DNA of 64,000 nucleotides from Mesorhizobium sp. M2E.F.Ca.ET.219.01.1.1 (GCF_004016445.2 NZ_SADT02000002.1:806001-870000); one strand, 5' to 3'; shown: positions 43,747-51,946, counted from the first letter of the stretch. Notes: generated by a model not told the origin, from the sequence alone. Made by a program: numbers and translations.

Positions 43747-44283
43747 TCAAGCCCGGGACACGTACCACAACGACAGATCTTTGAGACTGTCGATATCTAC
43801 CTCTTCGATGACATTCTGCGGGTCTGCGCGTAGAGCTTTCATTACTTCGAACCATACCCGGTGAGCCAATTCATACCATCGACGAGTTGCGTCTAGGTCC
43901 AGAGGCTCGAGTCTTGCGTGAGCGAAGTCGTCGGGCGAGACACCAAAATGTCGGCAGGCGTCGTAGATGTCGATGAATTGGTCAAATTCGACCGTGCTGA
44001 CGTCCACTACATTGTGGCGACTCGCAAAACGCCTCCAGATATCTTTTGGAGCGGCAATTCTCCCCGCTCTCGGCGCCGGATCATTCTGCCCTAGCAACTG
44101 CGAAATGCTCAGGCCGAGCGTTGCAACGATGAAAACACATCTCTCAATCAGGTCTTCGGTGGCATCCTTTCGCTCAAGGTGATCTGCGACAAGTCCATTC
44201 CAATACCGCTGCGCTTGCACCAACGAATACAACTGAAGGTTGGTGTAAATGCCATCGGTGCTCACTTCGTAGTATTTTCTCAT
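43747..44283 (-). CDS. Unknown helical protein of the tRNA-Arg insert (Rx5H motif)
   Basis: 178 residues, all-helical by eye, with no signal peptide or membrane segment. Features are a Tyr-rich start (MRKYYEVSTDGIYTNLQLYSLVQAQRYW), a hydrophobic helix ERCVFIVATLGLSISQLL, and RRWYELAHRVWFEVMKAL, which contains R-x5-H, the spacing allowed for the HEPN nuclease motif (Rx4-6H). HEPN membership is only a suggestion; I do not recognise the family. The start at ATG 44283 follows GAGAGGG, 9 bases after the stop of the membrane-anchored gene, so the two are one operon. Composition is less G+C-rich than core genes, consistent with transfer. Confidence 0.7.
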   Translation of the reverse strand: MRKYYEVSTDGIYTNLQLYSLVQAQRYWNGLVADHLERKDATEDLIERCVFIVATLGLSISQLLGQNDPAPRAGRIAAPKDIWRRFASRHNVVDVSTVEFDQFIDIYDACRHFGVSPDDFAHARLEPLDLDATRRWYELAHRVWFEVMKALRADPQNVIEEVDIDSLKDLSLWYVSRA

Positions 44284-44292
44284 CAAACCCTC

Positions 44293-44745
44293 TCAAAGTT
44301 TGAGCGCCGAAACCGCCAAGCTGATGACGCTGATCAAAACAGCGAACCATGTCAGCCAAGGCTTCAGGAACATCTCGCGCTCTTCATAGACTTCTCGCCT
44401 GACCCTTCGCATCGCCTCGTCGGTGACGTAATACCGGCCGTGGACAGCGTGCCACTGCCAGAAGTCAGTGTGTTCGTCTTCCTTGTAGGGTCGCTGCGGC
44501 GTTGGGATGCGCCATTTCTCAGCACGCCTGAGTGTCTGCGCAGTTTCTATTTCCGCCATCCGCGCCTCGACAACGTCGACAGAGGCAAAGTAGTCGGCCA
44601 CCGCGATCCGGTATTCATCAGAGTTCTGCTTCAGGCCGTCTATAGTTTCGTGGAGCGTCTGAAGGTGGCGATCACGCTCGAGTCGAAGCTCAGTCAACAT
44701 CTTGCGGTCGACGCAGCATTGCCTAAGGTCGCCAAACCAATTCAT
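44293..44745 (-). CDS. Unknown coiled-coil protein with C-terminal membrane anchor
   Basis: 150 residues. ATG at 44745 with GGGAGGA upstream. Charged helices with coiled-coil character at about 15-75 (LTELRLERDRHLQTLHETIDGLK; VVEARMAEIETAQTLRRAEK), a middle segment with aromatic residues (DFWQWHAVHGRYYVTDEAMRRVRREVYEEREMF, shown here as a cluster), then one membrane segment at the very end (about 128-148, WLTWFAVLISVISLAVSALKL region). The tail-anchored design puts the bulk in the cytoplasm. First gene of the two-gene cassette; function unknown. Confidence 0.72.
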   Translation of the reverse strand: MNWFGDLRQCCVDRKMLTELRLERDRHLQTLHETIDGLKQNSDEYRIAVADYFASVDVVEARMAEIETAQTLRRAEKWRIPTPQRPYKEDEHTDFWQWHAVHGRYYVTDEAMRRVRREVYEEREMFLKPWLTWFAVLISVISLAVSALKL

Positions 44746-44773
44746 TTGCGTCCTCCCCACGAAGAAAATTCGA

Positions 44774-44802
44774 AGTATCAAAGAAGCACAGAAATCTCTC
44801 AA
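44774..44802 (-). promoter_or_regulatory. Candidate promoter of the insert operon
   Basis: On the minus strand, TTGAGA (44797-44802) and GATACT (44774-44779) separated by 17 bases, a sigma-70-like pair 29 bases upstream of the membrane-anchored gene's start. Supported only by pattern and position. Confidence 0.4.
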
Positions 44803-44925
44803 TTGATGGAACGAAATAAAATATTGTGCTAACTGAAATCTTGCTTTCAGCCCCGCTTACCCTATTGCGTTTCTTCGAGCGAGTCGGAATAACCCGGAAG
44901 CATCAAATATAGAAGTATCCGAATC

Positions 44926-44952
44926 AACCCGGCCATGGCGCCGGGTTTTTTT
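44926..44952 (+). terminator. Plus-strand terminator inside the insert
   Basis: An 8-bp stem AACCCGGC (44926-44933) and GCCGGGTT (44940-44947) running into seven T's (44946-44952). It points rightward although no plus-strand gene is visible before it, so it may end a short RNA or insulate the element from the flank. Confidence 0.75.
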
Positions 44953-45045
44953 GGTTTATACGCGCAAGGCCACACCGCACCTTAAATTTGGTACGGGCGT
45001 TGGCGGGAAAAAACGAGCAAAAACAAGGGCTAAAAAGTGACACCT

Positions 45046-45065
45046 GAATCCTGCCGGGATCGCCA
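45046..45065 (+). repeat. attR-like direct repeat
   Basis: Exact 20-base copy of the tRNA-Arg 3' end. Its last bases CGCCA pair with TGGCG at 45071-45075 and a TTTT follows at 45081, so what looks like the original tRNA terminator now sits on this side of the insert. Confidence 0.85.
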
Positions 45066-45084
45066 TTCTTTGGCGGTCCGTTTT
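45061..45084 (+). terminator. Displaced tRNA-Arg terminator
   Basis: CGCCA, loop TTCTT, TGGCG, then GTCCGTTTT. The stem uses the CCA end of the duplicated tRNA segment, which suggests that this junction was the native downstream sequence before insertion. The stem is short. Confidence 0.4.
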
Positions 45085-45093
45085 GCGCCGACG

Positions 45094-45318
45094 TTACTTT
45101 CGCATCAGTTTAGGGGAGGGCTCAGCTAGCCATTGCTTGCCGTCCTTCTCGCTAGCCCACGGGTTGCCGAAAGCCTTGGTCGGCATCGGCTCTTCGTCAA
45201 ATTCGAGCCGCGCCTTTACAGCCCGCCGCTCGCGCCGATGCTCGGCTTGCTTGAACGCCTTGTCGCTGTCGGCTGTGGTCATGCCAACGATCGGGGTATT
45301 TCTTCGGGATCGGCTCAT
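45094..45318 (-). CDS. Small basic protein, unknown function
   Basis: 74 residues: MSRSRRNTPIVGMTTADSDKAFKQ, then a strongly basic helix (HRRERRAVKARLEFD). Short proteins with this SRSRRKxPI start are widespread in Rhizobiales; no function known to me. Just outside the right end of the tRNA-Arg insert, so probably native to the chromosome. Confidence 0.7.
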   Translation of the reverse strand: MSRSRRNTPIVGMTTADSDKAFKQAEHRRERRAVKARLEFDEEPMPTKAFGNPWASEKDGKQWLAEPSPKLMRK

Positions 45319-45384
45319 AGGCGTCCCTTATCACAGATGTGCGAAATAGGGCAGCGGGCGGGCCTGCTGCGCTTGGTCGTCGAT

Positions 45385-46290
45385 TTAAACCTCCGCCAGC
45401 AGTTCCATCACAAACTCCACGAACGCCCGCACCTTGGCGGTGCGGTATTGTCGTGAGGGGTAGATCGCGTGGAGCGGGAAGAGCTCGTCCGACCAGTCCG
45501 GAAACAGGTCGATCAGCCGGCCGTCACGAACCTGCTCGCGCGTGGCGAATTCCAGCACCTGCGCGATGCCGGCGCCGGCAAGGCAGGCGTTGAGCATGGT
45601 CGGCGCGTCGGAGGTCATCAGCCGCGTTTGGACGCTGACCGGTAGCGCCTCGTTGCCGCGGCGGAATTCCCACTCATAGGCGCGGCCATGCGCGGCGTCC
45701 CAGAAATCGATGGCGTCGTGGTCGGGCAGGTCGGCAGGGCGCCGCGGACGGCCCCGGCGCTCGATATAGGCAGGCGCCGCGACGGTGAGTATGCGCGTCT
45801 CGAACAGCTTGCGCGCGGTGAATGAGCCGGCCGGTGGATCGCCGAAGCGCAAGGCAAGATCGAACCCGTCCGCCACCAGGTCGCCCACCGCGTCGCGCAT
45901 GATGAGTTCGAGGCGAAGCTCCGGATAGAGCGCCAGGAACCGGCCCGCGTGCCCGGCCAGCACCAGTTGCGAGAAGAATGGATCGACATTGACGCGCAGC
46001 CTGCCGCGAACCACCGAGGTGGCGCCGGTGGCCTCGACCGCCGCCTCCTCGATGCCGTCGAGGTGAGGGCCGACCCGCTCGTGGAAGCGCCGCCCTTCGT
46101 CCGTCAGGTGCATGGTGCGGGTCGTGCGGTCGAGCAGCCTGACGCCGATGCGGGCCTCCAGCCGCTGGATGGCGCGGCCGACCCCCGACGCGGTCATGCC
46201 GAGCGCGTCCGCTGCCCGCGCCATCGAGCCGGCTTCGACCACCGCCATCAGCACCGTCACGCCGGACAGCAATCTTCCGTCATAGGGCAT
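45385..46290 (-). CDS. LysR-family transcriptional regulator
   Basis: 301 residues. Winged helix at about 5-62 (AVVEAGSMARAADALGMTASGVGRAIQRLEARIGVRLLDRTTR), then the effector domain (GRLRVNVDPFFSQLVL ... FDLALRFGDPPAGSFTARKL). It belongs to the common proteobacterial group that controls adjacent oxidoreductases. Divergent from the NmrA-like gene with 143 bases between, so that is the probable target. Start ATG 46290; a TTG two codons earlier is also open. Confidence 0.93.
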   Translation of the reverse strand: MPYDGRLLSGVTVLMAVVEAGSMARAADALGMTASGVGRAIQRLEARIGVRLLDRTTRTMHLTDEGRRFHERVGPHLDGIEEAAVEATGATSVVRGRLRVNVDPFFSQLVLAGHAGRFLALYPELRLELIMRDAVGDLVADGFDLALRFGDPPAGSFTARKLFETRILTVAAPAYIERRGRPRRPADLPDHDAIDFWDAAHGRAYEWEFRRGNEALPVSVQTRLMTSDAPTMLNACLAGAGIAQVLEFATREQVRDGRLIDLFPDWSDELFPLHAIYPSRQYRTAKVRAFVEFVMELLAEV

Positions 46291-46433
46291 GTGCAATTCC
46301 CAACCTGAAGTCCGGATTATGATGACATATCGGCGCTGGGATCAGCAAGCAAAGGGTGTGAAAAGACCGGCCAGAGACCGCTGACCGCCCCGTCGGCCGT
46401 GATGCTGGTCAGCACCACAACGAAGGAAAGATC

Positions 46434-47306
46434 ATGTTCGCAATTACCGCCATTACCGGCCGCGTCGGCGGCGTCCTTGCCGAGACACTGCTGGCATCAG
46501 GCCACAAGGTTCGAGCCGTTGTTCGCGACGAAGCCAAGGGCGCGCCGTGGCTGGCCAAAGGCTGCGAGGTCGCTGTCGCCGATCTCGGCGACCCCGGGCC
46601 GCTTGCCGCGGCGCTTTCGGGCGTCGAGGGCGCGTTCATCCTGTTGCCGCCGGTCTATGATGCCGAACCCGATTTCCCGGACGTGCTGCCGAGGATCGCC
46701 GTCGTCCGCGAGGCCCTGCATAGGGCGCTGCCGCCCAAGGTGGTCGTGCTGTCGACGATCGGCGCGGATGCCGCCGAACCCAATCTGCTCAATGTGCTGC
46801 GCCTGCTGGAAGAGGCGCTTGCGGACCTGGCCGTGGCCGTGACGTTCCTGCGCGCCGCCTGGTTCATGGAGAACGCCCAGTGGGACATCGCCTCGGCGCG
46901 CGACCGGGGCGTGATCGACAGCTACCTCCAGCCGCTCGATCGACCGGTCGCGATGATCTCGGCCGCCGATGTCGGCAGGACGGCCGCGGAACTCTTGCTT
47001 GAGGATTGGAGCGGCCACCGGGTGATCGAACTGGAAGCGCAACACCGGGTGTCGCCGAACCAAATCGCCGCAGCCTTTGCCAAGGCCCTCGGCCGCAATG
47101 TCGAGGCGCGTCTCGTCCCGCGCGAGCGCTGGGAGACGATCTTCCGCGACCAGGGCATGCGACATCCCGAAATGCGCATGCGCATGCTCGACGGCTTCAA
47201 CGAAGGCTGGATCGACTTTCGCGATCCAAATGCGCGAAGGCGCAAGGGCCGCATCGGGATAGACGAGGCGATTGCGGAGATCGTAGGCATGTCTCGCCAT
47301 GCCTAA
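46434..47306 (+). CDS. NmrA-like NAD(P)-binding family protein
   Basis: 290 residues. Atypical short-chain dehydrogenase fold with the dinucleotide motif [13 protein letters not shown] near the N-terminus and no catalytic YxxxK, typical of NmrA/HSCARG-type sensors or QOR2-like quinone reductases. Later landmarks are [26 protein letters not shown] and [15 protein letters not shown]. Probably binds NAD(P)H and acts as redox sensor or reductase; divergent LysR gene upstream. Confidence 0.87.
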   Translation: MFAITAITGRVGGVLAETLLASGHKVRAVVRDEAKGAPWLAKGCEVAVADLGDPGPLAAALSGVEGAFILLPPVYDAEPDFPDVLPRIAVVREALHRALPPKVVVLSTIGADAAEPNLLNVLRLLEEALADLAVAVTFLRAAWFMENAQWDIASARDRGVIDSYLQPLDRPVAMISAADVGRTAAELLLEDWSGHRVIELEAQHRVSPNQIAAAFAKALGRNVEARLVPRERWETIFRDQGMRHPEMRMRMLDGFNEGWIDFRDPNARRRKGRIGIDEAIAEIVGMSRHA

Positions 47307-47317
47307 TGACGGCCGGA

Positions 47318-48103
47318 CTAAAGCGACCACTTGTCGCGCTGGCGCCACAGGTCCATCGGAGCCCGCCAAAGGCGATACCAGCCGGCTCTCCTTATCTGCT
47401 CGGCAATTGGCGCCTCGCCGTAAGCTCTGAAGAACTGCAGCACGCGCGGACTGGCGAACGCCTTCTTTCCCCGCGTGTTGTAGTCGCTGACGGGAAGGTT
47501 GTGCCGGCCGAGAGCCAGGCCGCCCTGGGAGAGCGCAACGCCGATGCAGAACTGCTCCGGCGCGTCCGTCCTGGTCAACTCGCGCACGGCCAGCATCGCG
47601 GAATATGCCTCGGTCAACGCCCCGGCATTGGCCCGATGAACGCCGAGGATTCCGCTTTGCCACATCGGTTCATGGCCTGTCAGGGTATAGTGCCCGATCT
47701 TGACGCCCTTGCCCGAGAGAACCGGATAGCGCCGATGCTGGCCCTCGCACTTGCGCATGAAGGAACGGGTCGGAGAAATCTGCCGAAACCCCTTGGAAGG
47801 ATCGGCATAAGGGTAATGGTCGGAGTCCATGAAAATGAGGCGGTCGGCCCGCTTCAGGATCTCGATCAGGCACCCGGCCTTGATGCCGAAATGATAGCGC
47901 CAGCCGAAAGACATCACCTCTTTCTGGTCGGCGGTTATAGCGATCGTCTTCAAGGGGTATTGGCGAAAAAGCTCGGGCCTGTCGGTTGCGACGATTATCT
48001 TGGCGCCAGGGCAATTGTGCAAAAGCTTGAGCGCGCTGAGCAGCGCGCCAAGGTGATAGACCTCGTTATCGCCATACGCGATATAGCCAAAAACGTCGTT
48101 CAT
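47318..48103 (-). CDS. Glycosyltransferase family 8-like protein
   Basis: 261 residues when started at [20 protein letters not shown]; an alternative start at 48154 has a better ribosome-binding site (GGGGAGGAT) but a non-conserved leader. Donor-site DxD motif in [11 protein letters not shown], with the acceptor-side segment [15 protein letters not shown]8-type retaining enzymes move hexoses from nucleotide sugars to surface polysaccharide. Convergent with the NmrA gene and divergent from the acyltransferase, suggesting a small polysaccharide-decoration locus with the genes to its right. Confidence 0.75.
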   Translation of the reverse strand: MNDVFGYIAYGDNEVYHLGALLSALKLLHNCPGAKIIVATDRPELFRQYPLKTIAITADQKEVMSFGWRYHFGIKAGCLIEILKRADRLIFMDSDHYPYADPSKGFRQISPTRSFMRKCEGQHRRYPVLSGKGVKIGHYTLTGHEPMWQSGILGVHRANAGALTEAYSAMLAVRELTRTDAPEQFCIGVALSQGGLALGRHNLPVSDYNTRGKKAFASPRVLQFFRAYGEAPIAEQIRRAGWYRLWRAPMDLWRQRDKWSL

Positions 48104-48301
48104 TCGATCGGTTGGGGAGAAGTGTCCGGGATCCTCCCCTATCAACACATGCATCCGCGATCCACCCAAAAGTTCCTCCCATGCCGGCGCGGCGGCTGCG
48201 GAACACTTGGCCGATCAGTCGCTTGCGCCCGTCCGAACTTCCTGGTTGATGGCCCGGCCGATCCGGGGCTATGTCGGCGGGAGCGTCGGAGAGGTAACTG
48301 G

Positions 48302-48883
48302 ATGTCAGCGCTTTCCAAATGGCTGAAGGATGTGCGCTCCAGATTGCCGGAGCATGTGACGGTCGGCCGTCACACCTACGGCGTGACATGGCGAAAGGTC
48401 TTGTTCCCTTCGAAGGACGCGCCTCTGCGGGTTGGCGCCTTCTGCTCGGTCGCGGGTCAGGTGCTTTTCATGTGCTCGGGCCAGCATCCGACCGGAAGCG
48501 CGACGTCATTCCCCATCCACAGCCGGCTGCTGAAGCAGCCCGAGCCGGTCTCGAATGGCGGCAGACCGGGCGGCATCACCGTCGGCAACGATGTCTGGAT
48601 CGGCCATGGCGCCATGATTTTGCCCGGCGTCGAAATCGGTGATGGCGCCGTCATCGGGGCAGGGGCGGTGGTCACGAAGAACGTGCCGCCCTACGCCATC
48701 GTCGGCGGTTCCCCGGCAAGGTTGATCAGATACCGGTTCTCGCAGGACATCGTCGTGAAGCTGCTCGCCATCCAATGGTGGCGTTGGGACGATGACAAGG
48801 TCAAACGCGAGGCGGGTCTGCTTACCGGCCCGATCGAGACTTTTATCGAGAGGCATTCTGTGGCAGGCACCGCAACGAAATGA
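48302..48883 (+). CDS. Hexapeptide-repeat acyltransferase (CatB/XAT-like)
   Basis: 193 residues. Left-handed beta-helix repeats ([65 protein letters not shown]) and the active-site His in [14 protein letters not shown], as in xenobiotic acyltransferases and sugar O-acetyltransferases. Between two GT8-like genes it most likely acetylates a sugar rather than an antibiotic. Cytoplasmic trimer expected. Confidence 0.88.
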   Translation: MSALSKWLKDVRSRLPEHVTVGRHTYGVTWRKVLFPSKDAPLRVGAFCSVAGQVLFMCSGQHPTGSATSFPIHSRLLKQPEPVSNGGRPGGITVGNDVWIGHGAMILPGVEIGDGAVIGAGAVVTKNVPPYAIVGGSPARLIRYRFSQDIVVKLLAIQWWRWDDDKVKREAGLLTGPIETFIERHSVAGTATK

Positions 48884-48904
48884 TGGGCAGCGGTTAGTGG
48901 AACG

Positions 48905-49864
48905 ATGAAGTCGTGTTTCTTCCTGGCGACGGATGCCGGCTACTTTCCATATGCCTGCCTGACAGCGCGCCGGATACTGGATGTCTCCACCCCGATCGAC
49001 GGCTTTCTGCTCTACACCGGTGCGAGCCAGGCGGATCTTGAAGTCGCCCGGCATCTGCTGAAAGGCAAGGTCGAGCTGGTCGATGTCACCGACTTCATGA
49101 CGAATTTCGGCTTTCGCTTCGGAACCTACAGCATTGCCGCTTACGTTCGGCTTTTCGCCGATCGGTTTCCGGTGTTCGAACCGTATGACCGCATCGCGTA
49201 TACGGATTGCGACGTTCTCTTCAACCGGGACATCAATGATCTGGCCGGACAGCGGCTGCGCGCGCCGCTGCTCGCCGCGCATGACGACTACATGTATTTC
49301 CGGCCCTCTTACCGGCAGAAGCTCAGGCTGGCGCCCGGCGCGCCATATTTCAATTCCGGCGTCGTCGTCTTCGATATGAACGCCGTCCGGGAGAGTGCGC
49401 TGCTGGAGCGCACGCGAAAGACCGCCATCGATGGCAAGATGAATGATCAAAATGCCCTGAACGTCGCCTTCGAGGGCAAATGGCAGACGATGCATCCAAA
49501 CTGGAACCTGCAATCGCTCGGAACGAGAGAATTCCGCTTCTCGCAAGCCTGGGCCAGGCATTTCGCGGGCGGCAAGCCATGGGGCAATCAGGTCGGGGTC
49601 GAACTCGACGCGCTGCGCATCTGGCGGGATCTGGCAAGGGAGACGCCCTGGGGCAGGCCTTTCCAGCAGCGCATACCCTTCGAGCGCGGCGTGGTGAAGC
49701 GCTTCTTCCGGCGCTTCGACGCGGTTGCCGGCCTGTTCGGCAAGGACGTGCAGCGCCGCAGGGCCAGATATGACGGCAGCAGGATGCACGCGATCTATGC
49801 CAGGCAGGCAGATGAAGGCGCCATGGCGGTCGAGTTTCCGGAAGTGCTTGGCGGTTTCGCCTGA
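48905..49864 (+). CDS. Glycosyltransferase family 8 protein
   Basis: 319 residues. GT8 landmarks in order: FGTYSIAAYVRLFADRF, DxD motif in IAYTDCDVLFNRDI, PYFNSGVVVFDMN, DQNALNVAFEGKWQ...NWN and HFAGGKPW (the late His ligand). These match LPS galactosyl/glucosyltransferases. Starts 21 bases after the acyltransferase and is co-transcribed with it. The acceptor is unknown. Confidence 0.9.
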   Translation: MKSCFFLATDAGYFPYACLTARRILDVSTPIDGFLLYTGASQADLEVARHLLKGKVELVDVTDFMTNFGFRFGTYSIAAYVRLFADRFPVFEPYDRIAYTDCDVLFNRDINDLAGQRLRAPLLAAHDDYMYFRPSYRQKLRLAPGAPYFNSGVVVFDMNAVRESALLERTRKTAIDGKMNDQNALNVAFEGKWQTMHPNWNLQSLGTREFRFSQAWARHFAGGKPWGNQVGVELDALRIWRDLARETPWGRPFQQRIPFERGVVKRFFRRFDAVAGLFGKDVQRRRARYDGSRMHAIYARQADEGAMAVEFPEVLGGFA

Positions 49865-50169
49865 CCAGGGCTGGCTGCTTGCCTGATTGACCATGCGCTG
49901 TGGATAGTAACCGTGCGTTTACCATGCTCCGGCGCTGGCGTTGCGGCCCGGCGCCCGACTCGCCGAAATGGGAAGGCCTGAACCCGTCAGGCAGCCCCGA
50001 AGCCCAGCGGCCGGCGTTTTCATGTACCCCACGGGATGCGTGCTGTAACGCGTTCCGCAGTATGCGCCGGCCGTAATTTCGCTCCCTATGAAAATGGAAG
50101 CCCGCCGCGGCAATGGGAAACCGCGACGGGCTTGGTGACGCCCCAACGGGACGCCATGGGAAATCGAGG
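49865..50169. other. Intergenic with terminator
   Basis: About 300 bases after the GT8 gene. No gene seen; contains a hairpin at 50098-50133. Confidence 0.4.
50098..50133 (-). terminator. Terminator hairpin after a DUF982 gene
   Basis: AAGCCCGCCGCGG (50098-50110) pairs almost perfectly with CCGCGACGGGCTT (50121-50133). On the minus strand it is followed by CCATTTTCAT. Lies 36 bases after the stop of the gene at 50170. Confidence 0.6.
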
Positions 50170-50412
50170 CTACGCCAGCAGTCCGGCGACCTTGGCCGCC
50201 TTACGCAGCGTCTTGCGGGCTTCCACCGGGCTGCGCAGGCCGTCAAGCGCGTCGCGGCAGACGCGGCTCGCCGAACGCCAGGCGCCGTCGCGCGCCTGTC
50301 CCGGCCAACGTTGGTCGAGGCATTCCATCGCCTCGAAGCAGCTCGATACCTTGCGCTGGCCGTTTGGCTGGAAATCGATCACGACTGGTTCGGAAAACCA
50401 GACATCGTTCAT
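50170..50412 (-). CDS. DUF982 domain protein
   Basis: 80 residues: WFSEPVVIDFQPNGQRKVSSCFEAMECLDQRWPGQARDGAWRSASRVCRDALDG...EARKTLRKAAKVAGLLA, the DUF982 pattern (start strand, SxxEA helix, xCxxAL, A-R-xF-xxAA). Start at MNDVWFSEP (50412) with GGAGAAAG upstream. One of three paralogues in the window; unknown function. Confidence 0.82.
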   Translation of the reverse strand: MNDVWFSEPVVIDFQPNGQRKVSSCFEAMECLDQRWPGQARDGAWRSASRVCRDALDGLRSPVEARKTLRKAAKVAGLLA

Positions 50413-50675
50413 CACTTTCTCCGTTCTTATGATCGTCTTTGGGCAAGCAATCAGCGCCGGGTGGCGCCGATGCAGGCCGAGGGCGATTGCCGACCCGCGC
50501 GTTAACCAACCACCACGCATTAGGTTCCGAAGAATTTCGAGGTGACGATGGGCAGCGTCGGGACGAGCTCTTCAGCGATTCCGGATGGCCGAAATCGTGT
50601 GACCAAAGTCACTGCAGCACCTCGCTGGCTGCGCTAATGAACCCGCCAGGCTGATGAAACGCGGGAAGACCTCTC

Positions 50676-50840
50676 ATGATTATCGCCGTGCTTGCACTCG
50701 CCATGACCGCCGCGACGTTGATGGCGACCGCTTTCGGGCTCTACGACGAGGTCCGGCAAAACCGCTTGCATGCTGAAGCGGATCGGTTGCGCGCGTTTCG
50801 AACCGCGTGTCGGTTTCGCGTCAACTCGCGCAATCGATAG
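50676..50840 (+). CDS. Short single-pass membrane protein
   Basis: 54 codons from ATG 50676, preceded by GCGGGAAGA. One hydrophobic helix (IIAVLALAMTAATLMATAFGL, about 2-22) and then a basic, charged cytoplasmic-type tail (YDEVRQNRLHAEADRLRAFR). Between two DUF982 genes and on the opposite strand. Unknown function; signals and composition make it plausible. Confidence 0.5.
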   Translation: MIIAVLALAMTAATLMATAFGLYDEVRQNRLHAEADRLRAFRTACRFRVNSRNR

Positions 50841-50859
50841 GGGGCCGGCGCCGCCAGGC

Positions 50860-50964
50860 ATGCTCACGCCGCTTTCACTGGCCATGTGCATTTTCCGGGC
50901 CGGAATCCTGCTCTCTCCGGCGGTGTTCGCGGTGCTGGTGCTTTTGTGGCTTATCTATCGATAG
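50860..50964 (+). CDS. Possible 34-residue membrane peptide
   Basis: ATG 50860 to TAG 50962. MLTPLSLAMCIFRAGILL then a hydrophobic stretch (SPAVFAVLVLLWLIYR). Only a weak ribosome-binding site (CAGG). Could be chance. Confidence 0.25.
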   Translation: MLTPLSLAMCIFRAGILLSPAVFAVLVLLWLIYR

Positions 50965-50995
50965 GCAGGCTCGAGCAACACGCCGCCGCCACGTC

Positions 50996-51241
50996 CTATT
51001 CGATCAGCACATGCGCTTCGCGCGCGGCCGCGATGAAGGCCTCCCTGGCGGCGTCGGCCGGGACGTCGCCGCGGATCGCCCGGCGGCAGGCCCGCAGCGC
51101 CTCGCCATGCAGCGAGCTGCCGGCATCGCGCCATTGGCCGGTCAGCAGTTCGGCGGCTTGTTCGGCGTTGGATATGTGGCGGATCGAGCCGGAAACGCCG
51201 ACGGCGACTTCAACCGGCCTGGAGAACCATCCCTGGATCAT
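50996..51241 (-). CDS. DUF982 domain protein
   Basis: 81 residues with the DUF982 pattern (WFSRPVEVAVGVSGSIRHISNAEQAAELLTGQW ... GEALRACRRAIRGDVPADAAREAFIAAAREA). Starts ATG 51241. Third DUF982 copy in the window; the C-terminal AREAFIAAAREA is the best-conserved part of the family. Confidence 0.83.
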   Translation of the reverse strand: MIQGWFSRPVEVAVGVSGSIRHISNAEQAAELLTGQWRDAGSSLHGEALRACRRAIRGDVPADAAREAFIAAAREAHVLIE

Positions 51242-51335
51242 CGCAACCTCCCGAACATGTCGGAACGCGATGTTCTACCGTTGCGTTCCGCGTCGACTTA
51301 ACGTGAAGCTGGCTCGCGCGGGCGGAGCACCTTGC

Positions 51336-51539
51336 TCATCTTCCAAGCGGCCTGCGCGAAAGCTCGATCAGTTCCGCCTCGTCGGTGATGCCGGCCATGT
51401 AATTGGCGATGATGCGCGAGGCGCGTGCTTCCTTCTGCTCGGCGGTCTCGCCCTTGATGCTGCCATTCTCATAGACACGGCCAAGCATCGCCGTCTCGTC
51501 GGGAGTGAATGTGTTGCGGGCATTGGACGCAATGGACAT
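51336..51539 (-). CDS. Small helical protein, unknown function
   Basis: 67 residues: MSIASNARNTFTPDETAMLGRV, then a charged helix (GETAEQKEARASRIIANYMAGITDEAELIEL). Strong AGGAGGA ribosome-binding site. Short rhizobial proteins of this kind are common and uncharacterised. Confidence 0.65.
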   Translation of the reverse strand: MSIASNARNTFTPDETAMLGRVYENGSIKGETAEQKEARASRIIANYMAGITDEAELIELSRRPLGR

Positions 51540-51946
51540 GGCTTCCTCCTTGAGCCGGGCTCCTTTCTTGCCCGGTTAATACTAGCATGCTTCAAAGTTG
51601 AGCGTGAGTCGCGGCGAGGTAAGCTTGCCATGCACTTCGGCTGACGCCGCTCTTGCCAGCGGCTGGCCGCCATTTTGCCGAGCCTCGTTATATTCTTGCC
51701 GAACGAGCGCTGCGCTGATACGCATTAGCAGCGCGGAATTTTTCCGAGTCTGCATTGACTTGAGCCCGAAAAAGCACCGCGCGTACTGTCCGAGACCAGC
51801 GACTCCGGCGTGGTGGCAACCGGGTTACGAAGGGGTTCTGGTCGAAAAAGAAGCAGGGCAGGTCCCGTGTCGAATCGGGGCATGCCCACCAACGCTCTGG
51901 AACTCTGAAGCCATTTGCCCCCATGGCCTTCGGAAGAGCATGAACC
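51540..51946. other. Intergenic upstream of the ArsR gene
   Basis: About 400 bases with no convincing gene. It should contain the divergent promoters for the genes at 51336 and 51947. Confidence 0.35.

Larger units (their letters stand above)
43598..45065. mobile_element. Integrase-less 1.45-kb element inserted in tRNA-Arg
   Basis: An exact 20-bp direct repeat flanks the region: GAATCCTGCCGGGATCGCCA at 43598-43617 (3' end of tRNA-Arg) and again at 45046-45065. The DNA between is visibly AT-richer than either flank and begins with an AT-rich run just after the tRNA. It holds two unknown genes on the minus strand and one plus-strand terminator, and no recombinase. Structure and target match tyrosine-recombinase integration into a tRNA gene. 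The element is either mobilised in trans, or a remnant that lost its integrase. Confidence 0.8.

Noticed and set aside
45094..45318. The small basic protein as part of the tRNA-Arg insert
   Set aside because: It lies outside the right 20-bp repeat and has the composition of the native flank.
51540..51946. A minus-strand frame overlapping the ArsR promoter region
   Set aside because: It runs antisense into the ArsR gene, is low in structure and has no translation signal.
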